From Bog-756 sp963837805 (GTDB lineage Bacteria; Actinomycetota; Acidimicrobiia; Acidimicrobiales; RAAP-2), in the NCBI GenBank assembly GCA_963837805.1, contig CAWIOU010000033.1:62001-126000 (forward strand): 64,000 nt of DNA. Direction: 5' to 3'. How positions within the stretch are numbered: position 1 is the first letter of the stretch; each line of letters starts with the position of its first letter. Positions 7,097 to 15,906 of the stretch are shown here, in pieces. Made by a program: the position numbers and the translations under genes. Below the pieces are notes generated by a model, which did no database searches, was not told where the DNA came from, and saw only the letters and a program-made list of their open reading frames with translations.

Positions 7097-8271
7097 CGGT
7101 CCGGCTCCGGTGCGGGCGTGGCCTCCGGATTGCCGGGATCGGAGCCCCGGTCGGGCGTGGACCAGAACTCGGGCCCGACCAGCGCCACGCCCCGCGGCCC
7201 GGCCTCGACCCGCCCCACCACGATGGCGTCGACGGCGCCCGCTCGGAGGGCGCTCAGCGCATCGTCGACGCGGTCGGCATCGACCATCAAGAGCATGCCC
7301 AGGCCGAGATTGAACACCCGGGCCATCTCGTCGACCGCCACATTGCCCTGGCGCCGGATCTCGCCGAAGATCGGCGGCACCTCCCACGTCCCTCGGTCGA
7401 TGACCGCCCGGGTCCCATCGGGCAGGGCGCGGGGCACGTTGCCCTCGAATCCGCCACCGGTGATGTGGGCCACCGCATGAACTCCGGGGCCGGCCGGTGA
7501 AGCGGTGGCGGCAATGGCTGCCCGGACGGCCGGGGTGTAGATGACCGACGGCCGGATCAGCTCCTCACCCAACGAGACGGTGGCTCCGGGCCATGCCGGA
7601 GCGGCGAGGGAGAGACCGGACCGTTCGCACAGCACCTGGCGGGCCAGGGAGTAGCCGTTGCACCGCAGCCCCGGCGAGGGCAGCCCGATCAGCACGTCCC
7701 CCGGTCGCACCCGGGCCGAGCCCAGCGTCTCGTCCCGCTCCACGACGCCGACGGCGAACCCGACCAGATCGAACTCGCCCGGCTTCATCACCCCGGGGTG
7801 CTCGGCCATCTCGCCCCCGATGAGGGCGGCCCCCACCTGGCGGCACCCCTCGGCCACTCCGGCCACGATCTCGGCCATCTGGGACGGCTCCACCATCCCC
7901 GACGAGATGTAGTCGAGGAAGAACAGCGGCTCGGCTCCCTGGCACACCAGGTCGTCCACGCACATGGCCACCAGATCGATCCCGATGGTGTCGAACCGCC
8001 CGAGATCCTGGGCCACCAGCGCCTTGGTGCCGACGCCGTCGGTCCCGGCCACCAGCACCGGCTGGCGGTAACGACCGGTGTCCAGTGCGAACAGCCCGCC
8101 GAAATCACCCAGCCCGCCGAGCACTTCGGGGCGGAGGGTGGTGGCCACCAAGGGTTTGATCAGGTCGACGGCACGTTCGCCCGCTCCGATGTCGACGCCG
8201 GCGCCCGCGTAGGTCGCAGGCTCGTTGGCCGCAGTCGGGATCGGGGCCGGGTGGGGATCGACCCCGCTCAC
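7093..8271 (-). CDS. purM: Phosphoribosylformylglycinamidine cyclo-ligase (AIR synthetase)
   Basis: 392 residues. It closes FGAM to AIR with ATP in purine synthesis. PurM features are YAGAGVDIGAGERAVDLIKP, the VAGTDGVGTKALVA metal and substrate loop, LIGGEMAEHPG, and VAHITGGGFEGNVPRALP. The usual family length is about 345, and the excess lies in an N-terminal leader and a Pro/Glu-rich tail. GTG at 8271 overlaps the purF stop by four bases, and its own stop overlaps pyrE by four. It acts in the cytoplasm, probably as a dimer. Confidence 0.95.
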   Translation of the reverse strand: MSGVDPHPAPIPTAANEPATYAGAGVDIGAGERAVDLIKPLVATTLRPEVLGGLGDFGGLFALDTGRYRQPVLVAGTDGVGTKALVAQDLGRFDTIGIDLVAMCVDDLVCQGAEPLFFLDYISSGMVEPSQMAEIVAGVAEGCRQVGAALIGGEMAEHPGVMKPGEFDLVGFAVGVVERDETLGSARVRPGDVLIGLPSPGLRCNGYSLARQVLCERSGLSLAAPAWPGATVSLGEELIRPSVIYTPAVRAAIAATASPAGPGVHAVAHITGGGFEGNVPRALPDGTRAVIDRGTWEVPPIFGEIRRQGNVAVDEMARVFNLGLGMLLMVDADRVDDALSALRAGAVDAIVVGRVEAGPRGVALVGPEFWSTPDRGSDPGNPEATPAPEPDR

Positions 8272-9782
8272 CCCTGGGTCCCGCTGGACGCCCCGCTGAG
8301 GGCAGGCCGGTCCGAGAACTCGACGGGCACTGGCACCGGCACCGGGTAGTTGCCGGTCAGGCAGGCGTCACAGAACCCGGCTCCGGGGGCATCGATGGCG
8401 GTGACCAGATGGTCGAGGGTCAGGTACTCGAGCGAGTCGACATCGAGGAATTCGACGATCTCGTCGAGAGACTTGACCGCCGCCAGCAGCTCGGTCCGGT
8501 CCGGGGTGTCGATCCCGTAGAAACAGGGCCAGCGGAACGGTGGTGAGGAGATGCGGAGATGCACCTCGGTGGCCCCGGACTCTCGGAGCATCTTGACCAT
8601 GGCCCGGGTGGTGGTGCCCCGGACGATCGAGTCGTCCACGACGACGACCCGCTTGCCGGTGATGTTCTCCCGAAGGGGATTGAGCTTGCGTCGAACCCCG
8701 TTGGCCCGCTCGGCCTGGGTCGGTGCGATGAAGGTGCGGCCGATGTACCGGTTCTTCACCAGGCCCTGACCGTAGGGAATGCCCGACGCCACCGCGTATC
8801 CCTCCGCCGCCGGAACTCCAGAGTCCGGCACGCCCATGACCAGATCGGCCGGCACCGGCTTCTGGGAGGCGAGGAGCTGGCCCATCCGGCGGCGGGCACC
8901 GTGCACCTCGTTCCCGTAGAGCGTGGTGTCGGGCCGGGCGAAGTAGACGAACTCGAAGATGCAGAGCTTCGGGTTGAGCCGCTCGAAGGGGAACGGCCAC
9001 TCGGAGCGCACCTCTTTGCCGTCGATCACCACCATCTCGCCGGGCTCGAGCTCCCGGACGAAGGTGGCGCCGATCACGTCGAGGGCGGGCGACTCCGAGG
9101 CCAGGACCCAGCCCATCTCGAACTCGTCGGTGGCCTCGAGGCGGCCCAGGCACAGCGGGCGGAACCCGTTCGGGTCGCGGACCCCGATCAGACGGTCGGC
9201 GTCGAGGAGCACGAACGAGAACGCCCCCTCCACCGAGGGGAGCACGGCCATCAGCGCGCGCTCGAGGTCGTCGGCCACCTCGTCACGCGGCCGTTCCGGA
9301 TCTTCGGGAGGGAAGGCCTGTCCGAGGAGCTCGGCCACCAGGTCGCTGTCCGACGACACCAGACCGGGCAGCATGTTGGCCAACTCGCTCAGTGCCACCG
9401 TGTTGGTCAGGTTGCCGTTGTGGCCCAGAGCGAAGCCGGCCCGACCGACACCCCGGAAGACCGGCTGGGCATGGATCCAGTCACTCGAGCCGGCCGTCGA
9501 GTAGCGGGTGTGCCCGATGGCCATGTGACCGCGGAGACCGGAGAGCTTGCGTTCGTCGAACACGGTGGTGACCAGACCCATGTCCTTCATCACGGTGATG
9601 GCGTCGCCGTCGCTGACGGCCATGCCGGCGGACTCCTGGCCGCGGTGCTGCAGTGCGTAGAGGCCGTCGAAGGTCAGGTGTGCCACCGAGCGCCCCGGGG
9701 CGTAGACCCCGAAGACTCCACACGCTTCCTTGGCCTCCATCATCGGTTGGTCACCGCACACACCGGGGGTCGTCGGGCACAT
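8268..9782 (-). CDS. purF: Amidophosphoribosyltransferase
   Basis: 504 residues. It catalyses the committed step of purine synthesis, PRPP plus glutamine to phosphoribosylamine. The nucleophilic Cys21 in EACGVFGVYAP would become the N-terminus after propeptide cleavage. The PRPP motif VVVVDDSIVRGTTT lies near residue 385. Cysteines in CIFEFVYFARPD, PCFYGIDTP and FCDACLTG match the ligands of the 4Fe-4S cluster of the B. subtilis-type enzyme. ATG at 9782 is used here; tandem ATGs at 9743/9740 would give a shorter propeptide. It is the first gene of purF-purM-pyrE and is transcribed away from the PHP gene. Confidence 0.96.
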   Translation of the reverse strand: MCPTTPGVCGDQPMMEAKEACGVFGVYAPGRSVAHLTFDGLYALQHRGQESAGMAVSDGDAITVMKDMGLVTTVFDERKLSGLRGHMAIGHTRYSTAGSSDWIHAQPVFRGVGRAGFALGHNGNLTNTVALSELANMLPGLVSSDSDLVAELLGQAFPPEDPERPRDEVADDLERALMAVLPSVEGAFSFVLLDADRLIGVRDPNGFRPLCLGRLEATDEFEMGWVLASESPALDVIGATFVRELEPGEMVVIDGKEVRSEWPFPFERLNPKLCIFEFVYFARPDTTLYGNEVHGARRRMGQLLASQKPVPADLVMGVPDSGVPAAEGYAVASGIPYGQGLVKNRYIGRTFIAPTQAERANGVRRKLNPLRENITGKRVVVVDDSIVRGTTTRAMVKMLRESGATEVHLRISSPPFRWPCFYGIDTPDRTELLAAVKSLDEIVEFLDVDSLEYLTLDHLVTAIDAPGAGFCDACLTGNYPVPVPVPVEFSDRPALSGASSGTQG

Positions 9783-9891
9783 CCTTGGCCACGATCAGGT
9801 CACGCAATTTCCTCACCGTGCCCCACCAGCCTAGTGGGGATGTCCGAGGACGCGCCTATCGGCCGGGCCCGGGATCAAGCGGCGCCACCGG

Positions 9892-9897
9892 TAGCCT
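9892..9897 (+). promoter_or_regulatory. -10 box of a leaderless promoter (PHP gene)
   Basis: TAGCCT ends 8 bases before ATG 9906 and no Shine-Dalgarno lies between. This fits leaderless transcription and argues for the 9906 start over the in-frame ATG at 9840. Confidence 0.5.
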
Positions 9898-9905
9898 CGC
9901 CGGGG

Positions 9906-10754
9906 ATGATCGACCTGCACACCCACTCCAGCGTGTCGGACGGCAGCGACCCCCCCGAACGGATCCCGGAGCTGGCCGTCGAGGCCGGTTGTGGCGCGGT
10001 GGCGCTCACCGACCACGATTCGCTGGCCGGCATCGGGCCGGCCCGCCGGCGGGCCGACGAGCTCGGCATCACCCTCGTACCCGGATGCGAGGTCTCGTGC
10101 CGGTCGGACGGTCCCGGTGGAATGCACGTGCTGGTCTACTTCGTCGACGACGACAGCAGCCCGCTCGGGGAGGAGCTGGTCCGGCTCCGGGAGGACCGCC
10201 GCCGCCGCAATCTGGCGCTGACCGACCGGCTGCAGGAGCTCGGCATTCCCGTCACCTACGACATGGTGGTGGCCGAGGCCGGGAGCGAGGCCGGTGTCGG
10301 ACGCCCCCATTTCGCCGCCGCCATGGTGGCGGTCGGTGCCGCCCAATCGATCGACGACGCCTTCGACCGGTTCCTGACCAACCGCGGCCCCGGGTTCGTG
10401 CCCAAAGCCCGACTGTCCCCCCTCGAGGTGGCCGCTTTGGCGGCTGCCTCCGGCGGCGTGGCCGTGCTGGCTCATCCCTATTCCCTGGGGCTCGACGGCC
10501 CCGATCTGGTCCGGGTGGTACGCGATCTGGCCGCCGGTGGCTTCGCCGGCATCGAGGCCGTCTACGGCCGCTACTCGTCCCGACAGCGCCAGGAACTCGG
10601 GAACCTGGCCCGCCGGTTCGACCTGGTGGCCACCGGCGGTTCGGACCACCACGGGCTGGCCAAACCCGACCTCCGGGTCGGTACCGGTCAGGGCGATCTC
10701 AAGGTGCCGGACCAGGTGCTCACCCGGCTCGAAGCGCGCCGGCCCGCCGCCTGA
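9906..10754 (+). CDS. PHP-domain phosphoesterase (RNase AM / nucleoside 3',5'-bisphosphate phosphatase-like)
   Basis: 282 residues. It begins MIDLHTHSSVSDGS, the first metal motif of the PHP fold, followed by ALTDHDSLAG, GCEVSC, GRPHFAAAM, VLAHPY and GGSDHHG, which together supply the histidine/aspartate metal site. Length and motif order match the YciV/TrpH group, which hydrolyses 3',5'-nucleotides or short RNA ends. An upstream in-frame ATG at 9840 would add 22 poorly conserved residues. The gene sits alone on the plus strand between purF and purL. The exact substrate is not determined by sequence. Confidence 0.88.
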   Translation: MIDLHTHSSVSDGSDPPERIPELAVEAGCGAVALTDHDSLAGIGPARRRADELGITLVPGCEVSCRSDGPGGMHVLVYFVDDDSSPLGEELVRLREDRRRRNLALTDRLQELGIPVTYDMVVAEAGSEAGVGRPHFAAAMVAVGAAQSIDDAFDRFLTNRGPGFVPKARLSPLEVAALAAASGGVAVLAHPYSLGLDGPDLVRVVRDLAAGGFAGIEAVYGRYSSRQRQELGNLARRFDLVATGGSDHHGLAKPDLRVGTGQGDLKVPDQVLTRLEARRPAA

Positions 10755-10850
10755 CCCCGCCGGCCGCGGCTCCGGCCGCGGTCCCTGTTCCGACTCCACC
10801 GCCAGTGACCCCTCGACCGACCCCTACCCCGGTTCCGGCTGCGCTTCCGT

Positions 10851-13229
10851 TCACGAGATGGGCACCGGCGCCACTGCGTCCAGTAGCGACGGCAGCCGGC
10901 CCCGCCAGGCCTCGGTGATTTCGGTCACGCTCAGATCGACCAGACCCTCGACCCCCAGGCGATCCCCGCCGGCAGAACCGAGTACCCGGAACCCGACACC
11001 GGCCTCGGCCGCCCGCGAGATCAGCTCGTTACGGCGGGTGGTGCACACCACCACCCGGGACGGTGCCTCGGTGAACAACTCGTGGTGATCGGCCACACCG
11101 GCCACCTGGAGTCCGATCCCCGAGCGGACGACCAGCTCGGCCAGCGCCACCCCGAGACCGCCCCCGGAGACGTCGTGGATCCCGGACACCACCGGCTCCT
11201 GTTCGGCAACGCCGCCCGACCCCCTGCCGACGGCCATTCCCTCGGCCACCAACCCACTGACGAACTCGACCAGTCGTCGGTGCCCGGGCAGGTCGAGCGC
11301 GGGCAGCGTCCCGTTGCGGTGTCCCCGGCGCTCCACCGCCCAACGCGACCCGGCCAGCGAGGGCGGATTGCGCCGCCCGGCCGACACGCCCACACTGGCG
11401 TCGAGCAGGACCAGCGCCCCTCCCTCGACCAGAGTGACCCCGGGCGGGCGGGCGGCCAGCCGGTCGATCAGGCCGAGCACGCCGATGACCGGGGTCGGAT
11501 CGATGTCGACACCGGCGCTCTCGTTGTACAGGCTCACGTTCCCGCCGATGACCGGGAGATCCAGGGCGAGACAGGCATCGGTCATCCCGTCGACGGCCTC
11601 CGAAAGTTGCCACATGACCTCGGGGTGCTCAGGATTGCCGAAGTTGAGGCAGTTGACGACGGCCATGGGCCGGGCCCCGGCGCAAGCGACGTTGAGGGCG
11701 CCTTCGGCCACGGTGGCCGCGGTGCCGGCCCGGGGATCGATCGAGCACCAGGTCGGATTGGAATCGGTGGTGAGGGCCAGCCCCTTCTCCGACGGAGGCA
11801 ATCCGGGGGCGGCCAGCCGGAGCACGGCGGCATCCCCGCCGGGGCCGTCGACGGTGTTGAGGAAGAGCTGATGGTCGTACTGGCGGTAGACCCAGGAGGG
11901 GTCCGACATCATGGCCATGATGTCGGCCCCGCAATCGTCGGAGGCGGCCAGCGCACCGGGGTCGTCGGCCGCCCTGGCCCCATGGTCGCCGGGTTGGGCC
12001 ATCGGCCGGTGGTAGAGCGGGGCGTCCTCGCTGAGGGCGACGGCCGGGACATCCCCGAGCACCTCGCCGTCGAAGCCGTCGAGGATGCGCAGGTGCCCGG
12101 GCCCGCCGGGGGGCGGCTCGGTGACCCGGCCGACCACCGCGGCCCGCACCTCCCAGCGGCGACAGACCTCCTCCACCCGGGCCAGGTCCTCGGGTGTGAC
12201 GATGGCCAGCATCCGCTCCTGGCTCTCCGACGTCATGACCTCGTAGGGGGCCATCCCCGGCTCCCGCCTGGGTACGGCGGAGACGTCGACGTCCATGCCC
12301 ACCCCGCCCCGGGCCGCCGTCTCGCTGGTGGCGCAGACCAGCCCGGCCCCGCCCAGATCCTGGATGCCCACCACAAGCCCGGCGTCGAGCAACTCGAGAC
12401 AGGCCTCGATGAGCCGCTTCTCCTCGTAGGGGTCGCCGACCTGGACGCTCGGCCGCTTGGCCTCGTCCCCGGCCCCGGCCCCTTCGGCCGCGCCCCCGGC
12501 GTCCCCGGCGTCCCCACCCCCGAAGCCCGCCGAGGCGAGGACACTGACCCCGCCGATACCGTCGCGGCCGGTCGACGAGCCCAACAGCACGGCCAGGTTC
12601 CCGACCCCCGATGCCTGGCCCAGTACCAGACGGTCGACGGGCAGCACGCCCATGCACAGCACGTTGACGAGGGGATTCTGCGCATAGCACGGGTTGAAGG
12701 TGAGCTCCCCGCCGACGGTGGGCACCCCGACCGAGTTCCCGTAACCCGAGATGCCGGCCACCACGCCCTCGATCAGCCACTGCTGGCGGGCCTCGCTCGG
12801 ATCCCCGAAGAACAGCGGGTCCATCACCGCCACGGGCCGCGCCCCCATGGTGAAGATGTCCCGGAGGATCCCACCGACCCCGGTGGCCGCACCCTGGTAG
12901 GGCTCGATGGCCGAGGGATGGTTGTGGCTCTCGATGCGGATGGCCACCGCGATCCCGTCGCCGGCGTCGATGACCCCGGCATTCTCCCCCGGACCGACCA
13001 GCACATGGGGAGCTTTGGTCGGCAGCCGCTTGAGGTGGACCCGGGACGACTTGTAGGAGCAGTGCTCGCTCCACATCACCGCGAACAGCGCCAGTTCGAG
13101 GTGGTTGGGGGGGCGCCGCAGGATGGCCTCCACCTCGTCGCGTTCACCGTCGGTGAGGCCGAGTGCCCGGTGGAGGTAGTCGTCGTCCCCGGTCACCCCG
13201 TGTCGGCTGTCATCTCCACCCGCGTCCAT
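10851..13229 (-). CDS. purL: Phosphoribosylformylglycinamidine synthase subunit PurL
   Basis: 792 residues, the small-type PurL that acts with PurS and PurQ to convert FGAR to FGAM. Motifs are EHCSYKSSRVHLKRLPTK, VAIRIESHNHPSAIEPYQGA, VGVPTVGGELTF, GIQDLGGAGLVCATSE, TDSNPTWCSIDPRAG and GNVSLYNES. A low-complexity Gly/Ala insertion (GGGDAGDAGGAAEGAGAG) lies near residue 235. A TACGCT box 7 bases before the ATG suggests a leaderless promoter. It is separated from purQ/purS by a plus-strand gene, so it is transcribed independently although it works in the same complex. Confidence 0.96.
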   Translation of the reverse strand: MDAGGDDSRHGVTGDDDYLHRALGLTDGERDEVEAILRRPPNHLELALFAVMWSEHCSYKSSRVHLKRLPTKAPHVLVGPGENAGVIDAGDGIAVAIRIESHNHPSAIEPYQGAATGVGGILRDIFTMGARPVAVMDPLFFGDPSEARQQWLIEGVVAGISGYGNSVGVPTVGGELTFNPCYAQNPLVNVLCMGVLPVDRLVLGQASGVGNLAVLLGSSTGRDGIGGVSVLASAGFGGGDAGDAGGAAEGAGAGDEAKRPSVQVGDPYEEKRLIEACLELLDAGLVVGIQDLGGAGLVCATSETAARGGVGMDVDVSAVPRREPGMAPYEVMTSESQERMLAIVTPEDLARVEEVCRRWEVRAAVVGRVTEPPPGGPGHLRILDGFDGEVLGDVPAVALSEDAPLYHRPMAQPGDHGARAADDPGALAASDDCGADIMAMMSDPSWVYRQYDHQLFLNTVDGPGGDAAVLRLAAPGLPPSEKGLALTTDSNPTWCSIDPRAGTAATVAEGALNVACAGARPMAVVNCLNFGNPEHPEVMWQLSEAVDGMTDACLALDLPVIGGNVSLYNESAGVDIDPTPVIGVLGLIDRLAARPPGVTLVEGGALVLLDASVGVSAGRRNPPSLAGSRWAVERRGHRNGTLPALDLPGHRRLVEFVSGLVAEGMAVGRGSGGVAEQEPVVSGIHDVSGGGLGVALAELVVRSGIGLQVAGVADHHELFTEAPSRVVVCTTRRNELISRAAEAGVGFRVLGSAGGDRLGVEGLVDLSVTEITEAWRGRLPSLLDAVAPVPIS

Positions 13230-13236
13230 GGCCCCG

Positions 13237-13242
13237 AGCGTA
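13237..13242 (-). promoter_or_regulatory. -10 box of a leaderless promoter (purL)
   Basis: On the minus strand TACGCT ends 7 bases upstream of the purL ATG, with no Shine-Dalgarno. It is the same arrangement as at gpmA, the PHP gene and the cyclic-nucleotide-binding gene. Confidence 0.5.
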
Positions 13243-13518
13243 CCTGTCGCCCTCCCCGGCTCAGGGCGGACAGGGCCCGTGGCCGCCGGGCGCCGCCGGG
13301 GCGCCGACCGGGCCCCAACGGGGCGAAATGGTCAATGGAATCCGGTCGAATGGACCCGAGACACGGTCAGCCTTCACCGAAATCACCCGTCCGCTCTTTC
13401 CGGATATGACTGCATCTCGTCCTGGAGGATTGCACTGTCGGCCCCCAGGACAAGGCTGTGTGCCGCCGGATCGGATCGCCCATTTGCCATCTATGGGCTT
13501 GTCTGGGATGCTCAGTGA

Positions 13519-13950
13519 ATGGCAGCGACCACGGCAACGAAATCACGCAAGAAGACCCCGATGTCCGACACCCACAAGGCGGCACTGGCCAAGGGCCGCG
13601 AGGAGGGGCGCATCGTGCGCCAGTACCTCGAAGCCCTGGAATCCACCAAGCCCCGGCGGGGTCGGAAGCGCACCCCGGATTCGATCCGTCGCCGCTTGGC
13701 AACCATCGAATCCACACTGCCCGGAGCCGAGCCATTGGCCCGCCTCCATTTGGTCGAAGAAAAGCAGCGACTGGAAGCCGAACTCTCACACAGCGGCGAC
13801 ACCGTTGACATGGCGGCGTTGGAAAAGGCCTTCATAAAGGTGGCCCGCATCTACGGCGAGCGCAAGGGCATCTCTTACTCGGCCTGGCGGACGGTGGGAG
13901 TCAGCGCCTCGGTGCTCCAACAGGCCAAGATCCCCCGCACCCGCAGCTGA
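13519..13950 (+). CDS. Conserved-looking small basic protein of unknown function
   Basis: 143 residues. It has a Lys/Thr-rich start (MAATTATKSRKKTPMSDTHK), a predicted helical middle (EEGRIVRQYLEALE, then SIRRRLATIESTL and LHLVEEKQRLEAEL) and a C-terminal motif KGISYSAWRTVGVSASVLQQ. The C-terminal part looks like a helical DNA-binding or SAP-like element, and the protein is strongly basic, so nucleic-acid binding is plausible. No catalytic motif is visible. It lies on the plus strand between purL and purQ and faces purQ across a hairpin at 13960-13976. I do not recognise a named family. Confidence 0.65.
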   Translation: MAATTATKSRKKTPMSDTHKAALAKGREEGRIVRQYLEALESTKPRRGRKRTPDSIRRRLATIESTLPGAEPLARLHLVEEKQRLEAELSHSGDTVDMAALEKAFIKVARIYGERKGISYSAWRTVGVSASVLQQAKIPRTRS

Positions 13951-13959
13951 ACCACAACC

Positions 13960-13976
13960 GGCCGGCCCAGCCGGCC
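13960..13976. terminator. Hairpin between convergent small gene and purQ
   Basis: GGCCGGC-CCA-GCCGGCC forms a perfect 7-bp GC stem with a 3-base loop, 10 bases after the stop of the small basic-protein gene and 37 bases from the purQ stop. It has no T-tract. It could act in both directions. Confidence 0.5.
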
Positions 13977-14012
13977 ATCGGGCCCGGCCCCAGCCGGATC
14001 CCGTCCGGCGAC

Positions 14013-14723
14013 TCAGGCGCTGACCGGCACCGCACCCACCGGTGGGGGCACGGTCGGAGCCCCGGCCGAGGCGAGCAGTGCCCTCAGGAGGACCGATCCG
14101 TCGACCGAGCCCAGCAGCGGGTCCGAGGCCCGCTCGGGATGGGGCATGAGACCGACGACGTTCCGTCCGCGGTTGCAGATGCCGGCGATGTCATCGATGG
14201 ATCCGTTGGGGTTGGCCGCGTAGCGGAGGACGACCCGGTCCTCGGCGCGGAGCTCGGCCAGTGTGTCGGCGTCGCAGGTGTAGTTGCCCTCGAAGTGGTT
14301 GATGGGGATGCGGAGCCCGGTGCCGACGGGCACCTCCCGGGTGAGCACCGAGTCGGAGGAGTCGACCCGGACCTCCACGGTGGTACAGACGAACCGCAGC
14401 CCACGGTTCTTCTGCAGGGCGCCGGGCAACAGACCGGCCTCGGTCAGCACCTGGAACCCGTTGCAGATCCCGACCACCGGTCCCCCGTCGGCGGCGAAGC
14501 GGCCCACCGCCTCCATGACCGGCGAGAACCGGGCGATGGCCCCCGGACGCAGGTAGTCGCCGTGGGCGAACCCTCCGGGGAGGATGAGGGCGTCGTACCC
14601 GGCGACCGTACGGTCGCCGTGCCACACCAGATCGGCCGACCCTCCGAGGCGCTGCACGGCCAGGACGGCGTCATGCTCGCAGTTGGTCCCGGGAAAGATG
14701 ACCACGCCGATCCGCGGTGCCAT
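14013..14723 (-). CDS. purQ: Phosphoribosylformylglycinamidine synthase subunit PurQ (glutaminase)
   Basis: 236 residues. This class I glutamine amidotransferase supplies ammonia to PurL. It begins PRIGVVIFPGTNCEHD. The nucleophile lies in GICNGFQVLTEAGLLPG, and the His/Glu pair in GLMPHPERASDP. ATG at 14723 shares one base with the purS stop (TGATG), so the two are coupled. It is the last gene of purA-purDB-purC-purS-purQ. Confidence 0.96.
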   Translation of the reverse strand: MAPRIGVVIFPGTNCEHDAVLAVQRLGGSADLVWHGDRTVAGYDALILPGGFAHGDYLRPGAIARFSPVMEAVGRFAADGGPVVGICNGFQVLTEAGLLPGALQKNRGLRFVCTTVEVRVDSSDSVLTREVPVGTGLRIPINHFEGNYTCDADTLAELRAEDRVVLRYAANPNGSIDDIAGICNRGRNVVGLMPHPERASDPLLGSVDGSVLLRALLASAGAPTVPPPVGAVPVSA

Positions 14724-14995
14724 CAGGCCGCCCCGTCGGACATGACGGTGACCGTCGACTCCTCGATGACCGGGTTGGCCAGGACCCGCTCGGCCACCAC
14801 CGTGGCCCGGGCCAGGGCGTCGGCGTCATCGGCGGCGGTGATGTCGAAGCGGAACGCCTTTCCCGCACGCATGCCGGACACGCCGTCCAAGCCGAGGGCG
14901 GGCAGTGCCCGCTCGATGGTGGCGCCCTCGGGATCGGCGATGCCTTCCCGCGGCTGCACCTCGACCAGAACCGAGAAGTGTTCGGACGACCCCAC
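14723..14995 (-). CDS. purS: Phosphoribosylformylglycinamidine synthase subunit PurS
   Basis: 90 residues from GTG 14995, whose first base is the last base of the purC TAG stop (TAGTG). The sequence SSEHFSVLVEVQPREGIADPEG, then VSGMRAGKAFRFDI and VIEESTVTVM, is the small PurS fold that bridges PurQ and PurL. Length and position between purC and purQ match the actinobacterial and Bacillus arrangement. No better start with a Shine-Dalgarno is present, so coupling to purC is likely. Confidence 0.9.
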   Translation of the reverse strand: MGSSEHFSVLVEVQPREGIADPEGATIERALPALGLDGVSGMRAGKAFRFDITAADDADALARATVVAERVLANPVIEESTVTVMSDGAA

Positions 14996-15906
14996 TATCG
15001 GGCACCGTACCAGTCGGACAACCGACGACCGCACACCCGCTCGTAGGCTTCGACGTACCGCTGCGAGGTGGCGGACACGATGGCGTCGGGCAACGGCGGT
15101 GGGGGCGGCTGCTTGTCCCAGGGCTGGCCCTCGAGCCAGTCGCGCAGGGGCTGCTTGTCGAAGGACGGGGGGTTGGTCCCCGGAGCGGAGTTGTCGGCCG
15201 GCCAGAACCGGGACGAGTCCGGGGTCAGCACCTCGTCGCAGATCGACAGAGCGCCATCGATGAAGCCGAGCTCGAATTTGGTGTCGCAGATGATGATGCC
15301 CTGTTCCTCGGCCCGGGTGGCGGCCCGCCGGTAGGCGGCCAGGCAGAGCTCGGACGCCGCCTCGGCCGCCTCCTTCCCGACCAGGTCGATGGCGTCGGCC
15401 ATCCCGATGTTGAGATCGTGGCCCTCGGTGGCCTTGGTCGAGGGCGTGAAGATCGGTTCGGGCAGCCGGTCGGCGTGGCGGAGGCCGGCGGGCATGGCCA
15501 TGCCGTGGACGGTCCCCTCCCGCTCGTACTCCTTGAAGGCCGAACCGGCCAGGTAGCCGCGGACGATGCACTCGATGTCCAGCATCTCGGCCCGGTGGAC
15601 CAGCATCGAGCGCCCGGCCAGCGCGGCCAACCCGCCGGGCAGTGAGGCGGCTCCGTCGGGGAACGCGGCGGTGTCGGCGCTGATCAGGTGATTGGGGGCG
15701 AGGTCGGAGAGCTCGTCCAACCAGTAGGCGGTCATGGCGGTGAGCACCCGTCCCTTGTCGGGGATGGGCTCGGCCATGATGACGTCGAAGGCGGAGATGC
15801 GGTCGGACGCCACCATCAGCAGCCGGCCGTCCCCGGCGTCGTAGAGCTCCCGGACCTTCCCGGACTGGAGCAGGGTGAACGGTTCACGGGTGGATGAAGT
15901 GGTCAT
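14995..15906 (-). CDS. purC: Phosphoribosylaminoimidazole-succinocarboxamide synthase (SAICAR synthetase)
   Basis: 303 residues. It joins CAIR and aspartate with ATP. Motifs are SGKVRELYDAGDGRLLMVASD, RISAFDVIMAEPIPDKG, ECIVRGYLAGSAFKEY and LGFIDGALSICDEVLTPDSSRFW. ATG at 15906 overlaps the stop of the upstream PurD-PurB frame by four bases (ATGA), and the TAG stop overlaps purS by one. The length fits the longer actinobacterial and yeast-like form. Confidence 0.96.
   Translation of the reverse strand: MTTSSTREPFTLLQSGKVRELYDAGDGRLLMVASDRISAFDVIMAEPIPDKGRVLTAMTAYWLDELSDLAPNHLISADTAAFPDGAASLPGGLAALAGRSMLVHRAEMLDIECIVRGYLAGSAFKEYEREGTVHGMAMPAGLRHADRLPEPIFTPSTKATEGHDLNIGMADAIDLVGKEAAEAASELCLAAYRRAATRAEEQGIIICDTKFELGFIDGALSICDEVLTPDSSRFWPADNSAPGTNPPSFDKQPLRDWLEGQPWDKQPPPPPLPDAIVSATSQRYVEAYERVCGRRLSDWYGAR

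Noticed and set aside
8559..9905. Long plus-strand open frame antisense to purF that runs into the PHP gene
   Set aside because: It is open only because high-GC antisense frames rarely contain stops. The sequence before 9906 shows no protein-family features, while purF on the other strand is fully supported.
11082..13409. 775-codon plus-strand open frame opposite purL
   Set aside because: His/Gly/Arg-rich composition typical of an antisense shadow; purL occupies the other strand with clear motifs.
13410..13460. Inverted repeat GTCCTGG ... CCAGGAC upstream of the small basic-protein gene
   Set aside because: Seven-base arms with a loop of about 21 bases are expected by chance in GC-rich DNA, and it has no clear position relative to a promoter.
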